Positions 28,678 through 36,781 of a DNA stretch of 64,000 nt are shown here, piece after piece. Numbering within the stretch: the stretch's first letter is position 1; each line of letters begins with the position of its first letter. The stretch is from Sphingomonas sp. BT-65. GTDB taxonomy: Bacteria > Pseudomonadota > Alphaproteobacteria > Sphingomonadales > Sphingomonadaceae. Made by a program: the position numbers and the translations under genes. The stretch is from positions 1,240,001 through 1,304,000 of the forward strand of contig NZ_JAPCIA010000001.1 of NCBI RefSeq assembly GCF_026107375.2, given 5' to 3'. The notes below the pieces were generated by a model. The model saw only the letters and a list, made by a program, of their open reading frames with translations. It was not told the DNA's origin and did no database searches.

Positions 28678-29568
28678 TCAGCGGTCTCCCATCAGCGCGC
28701 GGGGCCAACGGCGCAGCGGCTGGGGAAGCAGCGCCGCGAGGCCACCCGTCGCGGCCCCCGCCGGCGCATGGCCGGTCGCCGCCTCGATCGTCGCCACGAT
28801 CGTCTCGGCGAGGCGCGAAGGATCACGCAGGTGGATCACGCGGCCCGGCAGGATCCGGTCCCACGACCGCTTGACCTCGCCGAAATTGTGCGCGGCATAG
28901 GACCCGTCGACGATGATGTGGAACACCTCATAGGCTTCGCTCGCCAGGCGAACCGCTTCGCGCCCGGAGACGCCGCGCCGCGCGTCGATCCCCAGCACAC
29001 GCGCGAGCTGGTCGCGCTCCACGCCGTCGAGCACCGGCTCGTCGCCGACCGTGAACAGGAAGCCCTTCTTGCCGCGCTGCTCCTTTGCATCGTGCACGGT
29101 CTTCAGCCCGGCGAAGACGTGCGCCAGCGAATAGCTCTCCCCCTGGTTGCCGCCGCCGCCGCCTTCGAGCCACAGCTGGCGCAACTGCTCGACGATACGC
29201 AGATCAGCTTCGAACTGGGTGACCTGGAGCGGCGCGCGATCGCAATAGGCATCGCCGATCGCCATCGCCATCACGTGCGGGTCGCTGACCGGCTTGCGTT
29301 CGATCAACGCGGTGAAGGTCTCGTTGAGACCGCGCACCACCAGCTCCTCGGCCAGCATCCCCATCGAACCGGTGACATCCACGCCGATGATAATCGGCGT
29401 GGATTCCGGATTCTCCGCGCTGTCGCGCGATTCGCGATAGGCGATGTTCTGCGGGTCATAGTCCGCGTGCATGCCCCGCGCGCCGAACAGCTCGCCGCGG
29501 CTGCGGCCATGGACCGAGCTCGCCGCATAGGCTTCCCAGTCGCGATTGCTCCAGTTGCCGTGTCCCAT
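28678..29568 (-). CDS. vWA-domain protein upstream of PurA-like gene
   Basis: A 296-residue cytoplasmic protein with a von Willebrand A domain starting near residue 58. The MIDAS motif is VDVTGSMG (Asp64, Thr66, Ser68, a DxTxS variant), with later TVGDEPVLDGV matching the second metal-site strand. The N-terminal 50 residues (NWSNRDWEAYAASSVHGRS) are unlike common families. There is no signal or membrane segment. AAGGAGACG precedes the ATG. It is the first gene of a two-gene unit, directly divergent from NrtR. vWA proteins often work as metal-dependent scaffolds with an AAA+ or enzyme partner; the PurA-like protein is the obvious candidate partner here. Confidence 0.85.
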   Translation of the reverse strand: MGHGNWSNRDWEAYAASSVHGRSRGELFGARGMHADYDPQNIAYRESRDSAENPESTPIIIGVDVTGSMGMLAEELVVRGLNETFTALIERKPVSDPHVMAMAIGDAYCDRAPLQVTQFEADLRIVEQLRQLWLEGGGGGNQGESYSLAHVFAGLKTVHDAKEQRGKKGFLFTVGDEPVLDGVERDQLARVLGIDARRGVSGREAVRLASEAYEVFHIIVDGSYAAHNFGEVKRSWDRILPGRVIHLRDPSRLAETIVATIEAATGHAPAGAATGGLAALLPQPLRRWPRALMGDR

Positions 29569-29611
29569 CTCTCGTCTCCTTGCTCGCCGGGGGCTGCCCG
29601 AGTCGGTTTCA

Positions 29612-29660
29612 ATAAAATGCATTTTGCAGATTACTGCATAAGATGCAATATGCATTTTAT
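29612..29660. promoter_or_regulatory. Double-dyad NrtR operator
   Basis: Two 17-bp arms, ATAAAATGCATTTTGCA and TGCAATATGCATTTTAT, are inverted copies with 16 of 17 positions matching, separated by 15 bp. Each arm also contains its own palindrome around ATGCAT, and the two ATGCAT centres are 33 bp apart, near three helical turns. The right arm covers the NrtR start codon. The layout suggests two cooperatively bound dimers controlling both directions. Binding by the adjacent regulator is inferred. Confidence 0.65.
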
Positions 29661-30327
29661 GGAGACTGAATTTCCGCGGCCGATCCTGACGGTGGACATC
29701 GTTCCGCTGACCCTGTCAGACGACCGGTTGTGCGTGCTGCGCGCGGTGCGCCGCGCCGAGCCCTTTGCCGGCCGGCCCGCGCTGATCGGCGGCTATGTGC
29801 ATCTCGACAAGGACGCGCATCTCGGGGAGACCGCGCGGCGCGTGCTCGCGGACAAGGCCGGGCTGACCCGCCTCTATGTCGAGCAATTGTCGACCTTCTC
29901 GGGACGCGATCGGGATCCGCGCGGCTGGTCGGCGAGCGTCGCCTATTTCTCGCTGTCGCCGCTCGAAACGCTCGCGCCCGCGCTGTCGCGCGAAGAGCTG
30001 GAGCTGGTTCCCGTGGAGGCTGCAGCGGGCATGCCCTTCGATCATGACCTGATGCTCGCGGCCGCACTGGAGCGGCTGCGCGGCAAGGGGGCCTATTCGG
30101 ACCTCCCGGCCCGGCTGCTGGCACGCGATTTCACGCTGGCCGAGCTGCATCGCGTGTACCAGATCGCACTGGGCGAGACGATCAACGCCGATGCCTTCCG
30201 CCGCAAGGTACTGGAACGTGGTTTTCTGCAGGAGACCGAAGAAAAGCGCCGCATGCCCGGCGCGAACCGGCCCTCGGTGCTGTATCGGCTTAAGCGCGGC
30301 GCCGCGGTGTTCGACCGGCGGCTCTGA
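29659..30327 (+). CDS. NrtR-type Nudix transcriptional regulator
   Basis: A 222-residue protein: Nudix domain about 9-145 and winged helix about 153-215 (DFTLAELHRVYQIALGE..NADAFRRKVLERGFL, then RPSVLYRL), the NrtR layout. The Nudix box is degenerate: where catalytic enzymes have REL.EE.GL this reads RRVLADKAGL, so it should sense rather than cleave. NrtR proteins commonly bind ADP-ribose or related nucleotides and repress NAD-metabolism genes. The chosen ATG (METEFP) has no clear Shine-Dalgarno; an ATG three codons upstream also lies within the operator. The likely targets are the divergent vWA and PurA-like genes. Confidence 0.88.
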   Translation: METEFPRPILTVDIVPLTLSDDRLCVLRAVRRAEPFAGRPALIGGYVHLDKDAHLGETARRVLADKAGLTRLYVEQLSTFSGRDRDPRGWSASVAYFSLSPLETLAPALSREELELVPVEAAAGMPFDHDLMLAAALERLRGKGAYSDLPARLLARDFTLAELHRVYQIALGETINADAFRRKVLERGFLQETEEKRRMPGANRPSVLYRLKRGAAVFDRRL

Positions 30328-30408
30328 TCGCCGCCCTAGTCGGTTCGATTATGGTGCAACGCGCGCGCGACCCTATCCTGACGCAACCTGCTTCAAGGAG
30401 TCTGCGCG

Positions 30409-31941
30409 ATGCATATAGCTGGCGATGGTGGCAGCGTTTCGCCCACCAATTCGGCGCCTCCGGCCTGCACGGCCGGTGATCCGCAAGTTCAGGAGGCCGT
30501 CGATCAGACGGTCGCGGCGACCGAATTCGGCCAGCCGAACGACGGCGCGCAGGCCGCCTATCAGATCAGCGAGACGCTGGCGCGGACCGACCTGACCCAG
30601 GAGCAGAAGGACGAATATATCGCCGCGATCGTGCAGATGGCCGGCGGCCAGTCGACGCTCTGCGGATCGGTCGACGAGCGGACCGCCGACAAGCTGCGTA
30701 CCGGGCTCAACGACATCGGCACGGCGTGGACCGACCCAGCGACGCCCGAACTGCGCGACCAGGTGACCGACTCGATCGCACGCGGCGTCGCCGATGGGCG
30801 CCTCGACGCCGACGATCTCTATGGCATCGTTTCCGAGCCCGGCTCGGCCGGTACGCGCCAATTGCTGACCGACGTACGCGACGGCAACGCGCTCGCCGCG
30901 GTCGCCGACCGGCTGGCCGGCGATGCGCGCGCGCAGGGCTATGACATCAACGACCATCAGACCGGCCCGGAGACGCTCACCGCCGCCGCCGACATCGCCA
31001 ATATGGCGGCGGCGAACGGCAATCGTTCGGCGGCCAACGCCGTGCTCGCCGAAATCTCGCGGGTCGAGGCGCGGGGCCCCGTCGCCGGCGACGACATGAC
31101 GCTCACCCAGGCGATGATGGCGACCACCGTCGGCGGCGGCCAGTGGAACAACCTCTACGAGCGCGATGGCTTCCACGCGCTGTCGGGCCTGCTCAACTCG
31201 GTCAGCCAGACTCCCGCCAACCAGCCGGCGCAGGACAAATTGTTCGGCGACCTCGTCCGTTCGGGCGGCGAGGGCTATGTCGGCGGGATCGACGAAGGCG
31301 GCAATCGCGGCCCGGCGCTCGACCAGCTCGGCATGTATTTCGATCGCAATGTCGGCCGGCTCTCCGAAACCGACTGGCGCATGGACAACACCGGCGACCC
31401 GCATCACGGCCTCGTGCAGGATTTCATGCGCAACGTGATGCTCGATCCCGACTATGGCCGGGCCGCGCAGACCCAGGACGCGCTCACCAACGAGATGACG
31501 CGCCTTGCCGTGCAGGTCGGCGACACCAGCCTGCCGCCCGAAACGCGCGAGAATGCCGCAAGCACGCTCGGCGCGATGATGGGCTCGCTGCAGCAGGCCG
31601 GCGCCGACTATATCGCCAACGCAGAGGGCGACGCGGAGGCCAAGGTCGCCTTTGTCCGCCAGTTCACCGACATCATCACCGACAAGCTGATCGGCAAGCT
31701 CGGCGAGCGCTTGCCCGAGGGCGACATACAGGATGGCGCGACGGGCGCGGCGAACAACTTCGTGGATGCGCTGTGGCAGAAGCTGGTCGACCACCAGACT
31801 CAGGCGGCGCGCGACCATGTCGACGAGACCACCGGCGGGCTGCTCGATCTGTCCCAGACGATCCGCACCACCATGGCGACCGGCGAAGCCAGCCTGCTGA
31901 ATGCCTTCGACCTCAGAGTGGAGCTCTATTTCGACCATTGA
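30409..31941 (+). CDS. Unrecognised 510-residue acidic protein
   Basis: I do not recognise this protein. It is 510 residues, acidic, mostly helical, with no signal peptide, membrane segment or known motif. It has only two Cys (about 19 and 84). The N terminus (MHIAGDGGSVSPTNSAP) is Ser/Pro/Gly-rich and looks unstructured; the remainder is rich in Asp, Ala, Gln and Asn. AAGGAG lies 10 nt before the ATG, so it is clearly expressed as one gene. Base composition matches the neighbours. Its length, disordered N terminus and lack of export signal leave open a secreted effector or a structural protein, without direct support. It is a single-gene unit between NrtR and the MFS carrier. Confidence 0.75.
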   Translation: MHIAGDGGSVSPTNSAPPACTAGDPQVQEAVDQTVAATEFGQPNDGAQAAYQISETLARTDLTQEQKDEYIAAIVQMAGGQSTLCGSVDERTADKLRTGLNDIGTAWTDPATPELRDQVTDSIARGVADGRLDADDLYGIVSEPGSAGTRQLLTDVRDGNALAAVADRLAGDARAQGYDINDHQTGPETLTAAADIANMAAANGNRSAANAVLAEISRVEARGPVAGDDMTLTQAMMATTVGGGQWNNLYERDGFHALSGLLNSVSQTPANQPAQDKLFGDLVRSGGEGYVGGIDEGGNRGPALDQLGMYFDRNVGRLSETDWRMDNTGDPHHGLVQDFMRNVMLDPDYGRAAQTQDALTNEMTRLAVQVGDTSLPPETRENAASTLGAMMGSLQQAGADYIANAEGDAEAKVAFVRQFTDIITDKLIGKLGERLPEGDIQDGATGAANNFVDALWQKLVDHQTQAARDHVDETTGGLLDLSQTIRTTMATGEASLLNAFDLRVELYFDH

Positions 31942-31975
31942 CGCGGCCGGCATGGTTGTTGCTGCCCGCTCGTCC

Positions 31976-33253
31976 CTAGCTCCGCTTGAGCCACACGCCC
32001 GCGCGCCAGTAGTGGAACAGCGCCCAAGGGGTCGCCGCGGCGAAGGTCAGCATCGCCCAACGCAGCGACTCCGCGTCGCCCAGCGAGGGCTTGAGCGCAT
32101 CCGAGATCACCCCGATCAGCGTCGGCCCCAGCCCCAGCCCGATCAGGTTGATGACGAGCAAGGTCACTGCCGCCCATAGCGCGCGCATCCTGAGCGGCGC
32201 GAGCCCCTGGATCAGCGCGAAGGTGGGGCCGAGATAGGAGTTCACCAGCAGCAGCGAGGCCCAGTAGATCGGCACCGCGATCCACGGATCGCTCGACGCA
32301 TAGAACAGGAACGACAGCGGCAGCCCGACGCTCTTCATCGCCAGCACCAGCCATGCCTGGCTGTGCAATCCCCAGCGCTCCGCCGCCTTGTTGGCGAGCC
32401 ACCCGCCGAGCACCGCCGACAGCGTGCCGCACACCGCGCCCACCGGCGCGACGATCGAGGCGATCTGGAGCTTGTCGAGCCCGATCGTGCGGATCATGAA
32501 GCTCGGCCCGAACGCGGTGTGGCCGTAGCCGATCAGCGAGGTGATGGTGACGCCCATCACCAGGTGCACCGCCGCGCGGTCGGCGAACAGCGAGCGGAAA
32601 CCTTCGCCGAAGCCCGGCATCGCGGTGTGCGTCTGGACATGCGCGGGGTCCGAGAGGCCGCGCCGCGGCTCGACCACGAACAGCTTGATGACGATGGCGA
32701 GGATGATGCCCGGCACGCCCACCGCGAACATCGCCACGCGCCAGCCGAAGAAATGGGCGAGCGTGCCGCCGAGGATCGTGCCGCCCGCCGCGCCCAGCAC
32801 CACGCCCAGTGAGTAGATGCCCATCGCCCCGGCGCGCTTCTCGGGCGGGTAGAGGTCGGCGATGATCGAGTGGCTCGGCGGGCTCGACCCCGCCTCGCCG
32901 ATGCCGACCCCGATCCGCGCGAGCAGCAACTGCACGAAATTCTGCGCCAGCCCGCACACCGCGGTCATTCCGCTCCACAGCGCCAGCGCGATCGCGATGA
33001 TGTTGATGCGGTTACCGCGGTCCGCCCAGCGTGCCACCGGCAGGCCCAGCGTCGCGTAGAAGATCGCGAAGGCGAACCCCGCGAGCAGCCCGAGCTGGGT
33101 GTCGCTGAGCAGCAGCTCGCGGCGGATATCCTCCTGCAGGATCGCGAGGATCTGCCGGTCCATATAGCTGAAGAAATAGGCGGCGGTGAGCAGCGCCAGC
33201 GTCACGGTGCGGCGGCGGATCGCGACCGCGTCCGTCGAAAGCTCAGCCATCAT
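31976..33253 (-). CDS. Spinster-type MFS transporter
   Basis: A 425-residue, 12-helix major facilitator. The first helix pair carries YFFSYMDRQILAILQEDIRREL, typical of the bacterial spinster-like branch, with motif A-like GLPVARWADRGNRINI between helices 2 and 3 and IGEAGSSPPSHSIIADLYPPEKRAGAMGIY in helix 4-5. It should move an organic solute across the inner membrane by ion coupling. Two ATGs are adjacent; the second has the better AAGGAC spacing. It sits downstream of a TonB-dependent receptor on the same strand, a common sphingomonad pairing for uptake of an aromatic, terpene or steroid-like compound. Confidence 0.88.
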   Translation of the reverse strand: MMAELSTDAVAIRRRTVTLALLTAAYFFSYMDRQILAILQEDIRRELLLSDTQLGLLAGFAFAIFYATLGLPVARWADRGNRINIIAIALALWSGMTAVCGLAQNFVQLLLARIGVGIGEAGSSPPSHSIIADLYPPEKRAGAMGIYSLGVVLGAAGGTILGGTLAHFFGWRVAMFAVGVPGIILAIVIKLFVVEPRRGLSDPAHVQTHTAMPGFGEGFRSLFADRAAVHLVMGVTITSLIGYGHTAFGPSFMIRTIGLDKLQIASIVAPVGAVCGTLSAVLGGWLANKAAERWGLHSQAWLVLAMKSVGLPLSFLFYASSDPWIAVPIYWASLLLVNSYLGPTFALIQGLAPLRMRALWAAVTLLVINLIGLGLGPTLIGVISDALKPSLGDAESLRWAMLTFAAATPWALFHYWRAGVWLKRS

Positions 33254-33360
33254 CGTCCTTCATGCAAAAAGGGGTGAATCCTTGACCCGGACTCGCTCCC
33301 GATTTGTCTGCGCCCGTCCCGGTCGGCATTCACCCCATAGCGGCCGATGCGATACTCCTT

Positions 33361-33469
33361 CGTCACCCCGGCCCTGTGCCGGGGTCCACCGTGAGGCAAG
33401 CGTTGGACAAGAGGCTCTAAAGGCTGCCGATGCGGCACCGTGGACCCCGGCACAAGGCCGGGGTGACGG
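33361..33469. repeat. REP-like inverted pair, family A (second full copy)
   Basis: A 109-bp element matching the one at 499-606 in both outer hairpins and in overall length; even the inner AAGAGGCT is shared. It is the main content of the 274-bp gap between the MFS gene and the TonB receptor gene; nothing else is evident in the gap. Confidence 0.75.
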
Positions 33470-33527
33470 CTTGTCAATCGATACGCCCCTCGAACCTGCC
33501 TGAGTGTCGATCGATCCGGGCAATCTC

Positions 33528-36377
33528 TCAAAACTTCACGCGGCCGGTGATGCCGAAGGTCCGCGGCTCGGCGAGGAACTGCGAGAAGATCTGGCGGCCG
33601 CCCGGGAATTGCGGATCGACGAACGGCGCGAAGGTGAAGCCGGGCGCGAAGGGCGGCGTGGTCGATCCGCCCGCCTGGAACGGCGAGTTGAACGCCACCT
33701 GGGCATATTTCTCATTGAAGATGTTCTGCGCCCAGAACTCGATCGCCCAGCGCTCCTGGGGTCCGCGGATGCCGACGCGGCCGTTGAACACCGCGTAGGA
33801 ATCCTGCTCCTTCTGGGGGAACAGGTCCGATCCGGTGTTGAAGTCGCCGGTCATGCGCGTGTCGAGGTAGAACAGGCCCGACAGCCCGGTCGAGCCCAGC
33901 TCCGGCGTCCACGCCACCGACGCCGTGGTGACGATCTCCGGCGCGTTCGACAAATTGTCGCCCGGCAGCATCCGCAGCGCGGGGTTGAGCGGCGCCCCGC
34001 TGTCGTTGCCGACCAGATTGTCGCGATACCGCGTATCGGCATAGGTCAGGCCGAGATTGACGGTCAGGAAGCGCGCGGGGCTGATCGACGCCTCCACCTC
34101 GACGCCGGTCGAGGTCACGCCATAGGTCACGTCGTCCGCGGCGCACGCCCCGGTGCCCAGCGCCGGATTGAAGTTGAACGCCGCGCCCGGCGCGATCACC
34201 GGGTTGAGGAAGTTGGCCGAGCCCGGGAAGAAGCTCTGGTCGCGGTCGGCGCCGCCGAGATCGGCCGAGCAGCCATTGACGTTCTGCACGATGAACACCG
34301 TGCCGTCGAAGGTGTTGAGCTGGAAGTTCTTGAACTGCTGGCGGAACGCCGCGACGCTGAGCGCGAACGGCCCCTTCGAATATTTGGCGCCGATCTCGAA
34401 CGCGTCGACGATCTCGGGGTCGAACTGCAGATTGCCGACCAGCGCCTGCGCGCCGCCCATGCTGGCGAAGGACTGCGCCGGCGCCTTGAGCGCCGAACGA
34501 TCGAGGTTGAAGCCCCCCGCCTTGTAGCCGCGCGAATAGCTCGCATAGACCAGCAGCTCGTCAACCGGCTTCCACGAGAGCACCGCGGTGCCGGTGAACT
34601 CGTCCTCCTTGCGCTCGTCGTTGATCGAGACGCCGTTGAGCTCGGAGGTCGAGTTGCCCTGGCAGGACAGGTTGAGGATCGACTGCGAGACCGCGAACAG
34701 CGCGGTGTTGAACGCCGGGCTGTTGGGATTGATGAAGGCGCCGACCAGCCCCTGGTTGGCGACGCATGCGGTGTTGTTGTTGCCGAAGGTCGCGTTGAAC
34801 TTCTTGCGCTCGTTGGTGTAGCGCACGCCCAGCGTGACATCGAGCGTCGAGGTCAGGTGGAAGATGTTGTGCGTGAACAGCGCCCAGTTGCGGCTGTTCT
34901 GCTCATAGACGTCGAGCGTGGTGCCGCGATTGTTGATGCTGTCGAGATTGTCCATCGCCGCATAGATCAGCGGCGAGGCCGCGCCGAACACCGGCGGACG
35001 CGCGGCGAGACAGGCGGGCGAGGTCGGCGAATAGAGCGCGGAAAGCCCGCCCGGCGAGACGATGCGGCACGTGGCGAAGCGGCCATATTGGTTGCCGAAC
35101 TTGAGGTTGTCGGTCGCGGTCAGGTCTTCGTTGGCGTAATAGGCGCCGATCAGCCAGTCGAGCTTGTCGCCGAACGCCGTGCCCTGCAGTCGCAGCTCCT
35201 GGCTGAACGTCTTGAACTGGCGGCTCGAATTGCCGTCGTCCGCGCGATAGAGGATGTCGACGGTGCTATAGTCGATGTCCCCGCCCTGGCTGCTCGTATA
35301 GTGGCGATAGCCGGTGATCGAGGTCAGCGTCGCGCCGCCCAGGTTCCAGTCGATCTGAAGCGAGGCGCCGTAATCCTCGGTCTCGCCGCCATAGGACCGG
35401 CCGGGCGTCACCGACAGCTCACGTGAATAGCCGGCGTGCAGCGCCGCGGGGTTCTGCCCCAGCGCGGTCATCACGTTGATGATGTTGTTGCCCGAATCGT
35501 TGGTGCGGCCGGGCACCGCGCCCGGCTGCTGCAGCGGGATCGCGGGGTTGTTGAGATTGCCGATATACGGGTTGACGCTGTTGTCGACATAGGTCGCGCC
35601 GCAGCACGCCTCGTCGCGCTTGGTATAGTCGCCGATGATGCGCACGGTGAGGTCGCTCGACGGCTCGAACATCAGCTGGCCGCGCAGGAACAGGCGGTCG
35701 CGGTCGTTGACCGTCGTGTTGTTGGCGGCGTCGTTGTAATAGCCGTCGCGCTTCACATAGACGCCGTCGATCCGCGCCGCGAAGTCGCCGCCCAGCGGCA
35801 CGTTGACGTTGCCGCTCAGCCGCCACAGGTCGTAATTGCCATAGGTGACCTCTGCGCCCGCCGAGAAGCCGGAATAGGACGGGGCCTTGGAGACGATGCT
35901 GATCAGGCCAGCCGACGCGTTGCGGCCGAACAACGTGCCCTGCGGCCCGCGCAGCACCTCGATCCGCTCGATCTCGCCCAGCTCGCTGAGGCCGATGCCC
36001 GAGCGCGAGCGATAGACACCGTCGATGAACACCGCGACCGAGCTTTCGAGGCCGGGATTGTCGCCGACGGTGCCGATGCCGCGGATACGCGCCGACCCGT
36101 TCGCCTCCGATCCGGTCGAGGAGACGAGCAGCGACGGCGCGACCTGATTGAGCTGGCGGATGTCGCTCGCGCCGGTCAGCTCGAGCGCCTCGGAGGTCAC
36201 CGCGGACACCGCGAGCGGCACGTCGGCGAGCTGCTGCGCGCGGCCCTGCGCGGTGATCACGATCTCGTTGGTGGTTTCGGCCGGCGGTTCCGGGGTCTCC
36301 TGGGCGAAGGCCGGCGCAGCGAACGCCGCCATCAATGCAGGAACCGCAGCCGCAGCCAGGTAACGACACCGCTTCAT
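33528..36377 (-). CDS. TonB-dependent receptor
   Basis: A 949-residue outer-membrane receptor. The signal peptide covers about residues 1-25 (AFA-QE); a TonB-box/plug start NEIVITAQGR follows at about 37; plug domain includes PLAVSAVTSEALE, RIRGIGTVGDNPGLESSVAVFIDGV and LRGPQGTLFGRNASAG; the remaining about 700 residues form the 22-strand barrel ending in GITGRVKF (terminal Phe). It imports a ligand across the outer membrane using TonB energy. The substrate cannot be read, but its size and N terminus are typical of sphingomonad receptors for non-siderophore organic compounds. A -35/-10 pair is visible upstream. The carrier gene downstream may handle the same compound. Confidence 0.95.
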   Translation of the reverse strand: MKRCRYLAAAAVPALMAAFAAPAFAQETPEPPAETTNEIVITAQGRAQQLADVPLAVSAVTSEALELTGASDIRQLNQVAPSLLVSSTGSEANGSARIRGIGTVGDNPGLESSVAVFIDGVYRSRSGIGLSELGEIERIEVLRGPQGTLFGRNASAGLISIVSKAPSYSGFSAGAEVTYGNYDLWRLSGNVNVPLGGDFAARIDGVYVKRDGYYNDAANNTTVNDRDRLFLRGQLMFEPSSDLTVRIIGDYTKRDEACCGATYVDNSVNPYIGNLNNPAIPLQQPGAVPGRTNDSGNNIINVMTALGQNPAALHAGYSRELSVTPGRSYGGETEDYGASLQIDWNLGGATLTSITGYRHYTSSQGGDIDYSTVDILYRADDGNSSRQFKTFSQELRLQGTAFGDKLDWLIGAYYANEDLTATDNLKFGNQYGRFATCRIVSPGGLSALYSPTSPACLAARPPVFGAASPLIYAAMDNLDSINNRGTTLDVYEQNSRNWALFTHNIFHLTSTLDVTLGVRYTNERKKFNATFGNNNTACVANQGLVGAFINPNSPAFNTALFAVSQSILNLSCQGNSTSELNGVSINDERKEDEFTGTAVLSWKPVDELLVYASYSRGYKAGGFNLDRSALKAPAQSFASMGGAQALVGNLQFDPEIVDAFEIGAKYSKGPFALSVAAFRQQFKNFQLNTFDGTVFIVQNVNGCSADLGGADRDQSFFPGSANFLNPVIAPGAAFNFNPALGTGACAADDVTYGVTSTGVEVEASISPARFLTVNLGLTYADTRYRDNLVGNDSGAPLNPALRMLPGDNLSNAPEIVTTASVAWTPELGSTGLSGLFYLDTRMTGDFNTGSDLFPQKEQDSYAVFNGRVGIRGPQERWAIEFWAQNIFNEKYAQVAFNSPFQAGGSTTPPFAPGFTFAPFVDPQFPGGRQIFSQFLAEPRTFGITGRVKF

Positions 36378-36433
36378 ATCATCTACTCCCCTTTTCGGGC
36401 TGGAGCACTACGCGGCTCCATACCGCAAACTCG

Positions 36434-36462
36434 AATAGATCGAATATCGGGCTTTGGGTCAA
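36434..36462 (-). promoter_or_regulatory. Candidate promoter of the TonB receptor gene
   Basis: Reading toward the receptor: TTGACC, a 17-nt spacer, then TCTATT, giving a 5' leader of about 50 nt. The spacer and -10 include two ATTCGA units (ATTCGATCTATTCGA), reminiscent of the TCGAAT sites near the tandem-TetR gene. Sequence fits sigma-70; activity not shown. Confidence 0.45.
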
Positions 36463-36657
36463 GCCAACAAAACCGTTGCAAATTGCCACTTACCCTAGCG
36501 TGAAATTATCCCATCCCGCACCCGGCAGGTTTTCCGGGTATGCTGAACGATGGTTCGAAAGCAGTGACGGCACGGCGTCATCGCGGCCCCTCCGCCACGC
36601 CGGTTTCCGGGCCGCCGGCTTGCAATGCACGGCGCGGCGACTAACTTGCTCCCCACC

Positions 36658-36705
36658 ATGACGATCACGTTCTTCAATCGCGCAGCTGCGTTCCCGCTCG
36701 TCTGA
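36658..36705 (+). other. Possible leader peptide upstream of PhyH gene
   Basis: A 15-codon reading, MTITFFNRAAAFPLV, ends 76 nt before the PhyH start and is followed by two GC-rich hairpins. The peptide has three Phe. This resembles an attenuator-type leader, but the Shine-Dalgarno is poor. The rest of the gap from the receptor promoter to here (about 190 bp) shows nothing I can support. Confidence 0.35.
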
Positions 36706-36712
36706 GCGGCCC

Positions 36713-36749
36713 GCGAGCAAGGGCTCGCCCCGCGGCGCCCCGGCGCCGC
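36713..36749 (+). promoter_or_regulatory. Two tandem hairpins in the PhyH leader
   Basis: GCGAGC/GCTCGC around AAGG is followed at once by GCGGCGCC/GGCGCCGC around CC, a perfect 8-bp stem. They sit between the putative leader peptide and the AGGAGA ribosome binding site of the PhyH gene and could form an mRNA switch or pause. No T-tract. Confidence 0.4.
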
Positions 36750-36781
36750 CCGAACGCCTGCATCATCGATAGGAGACCATC

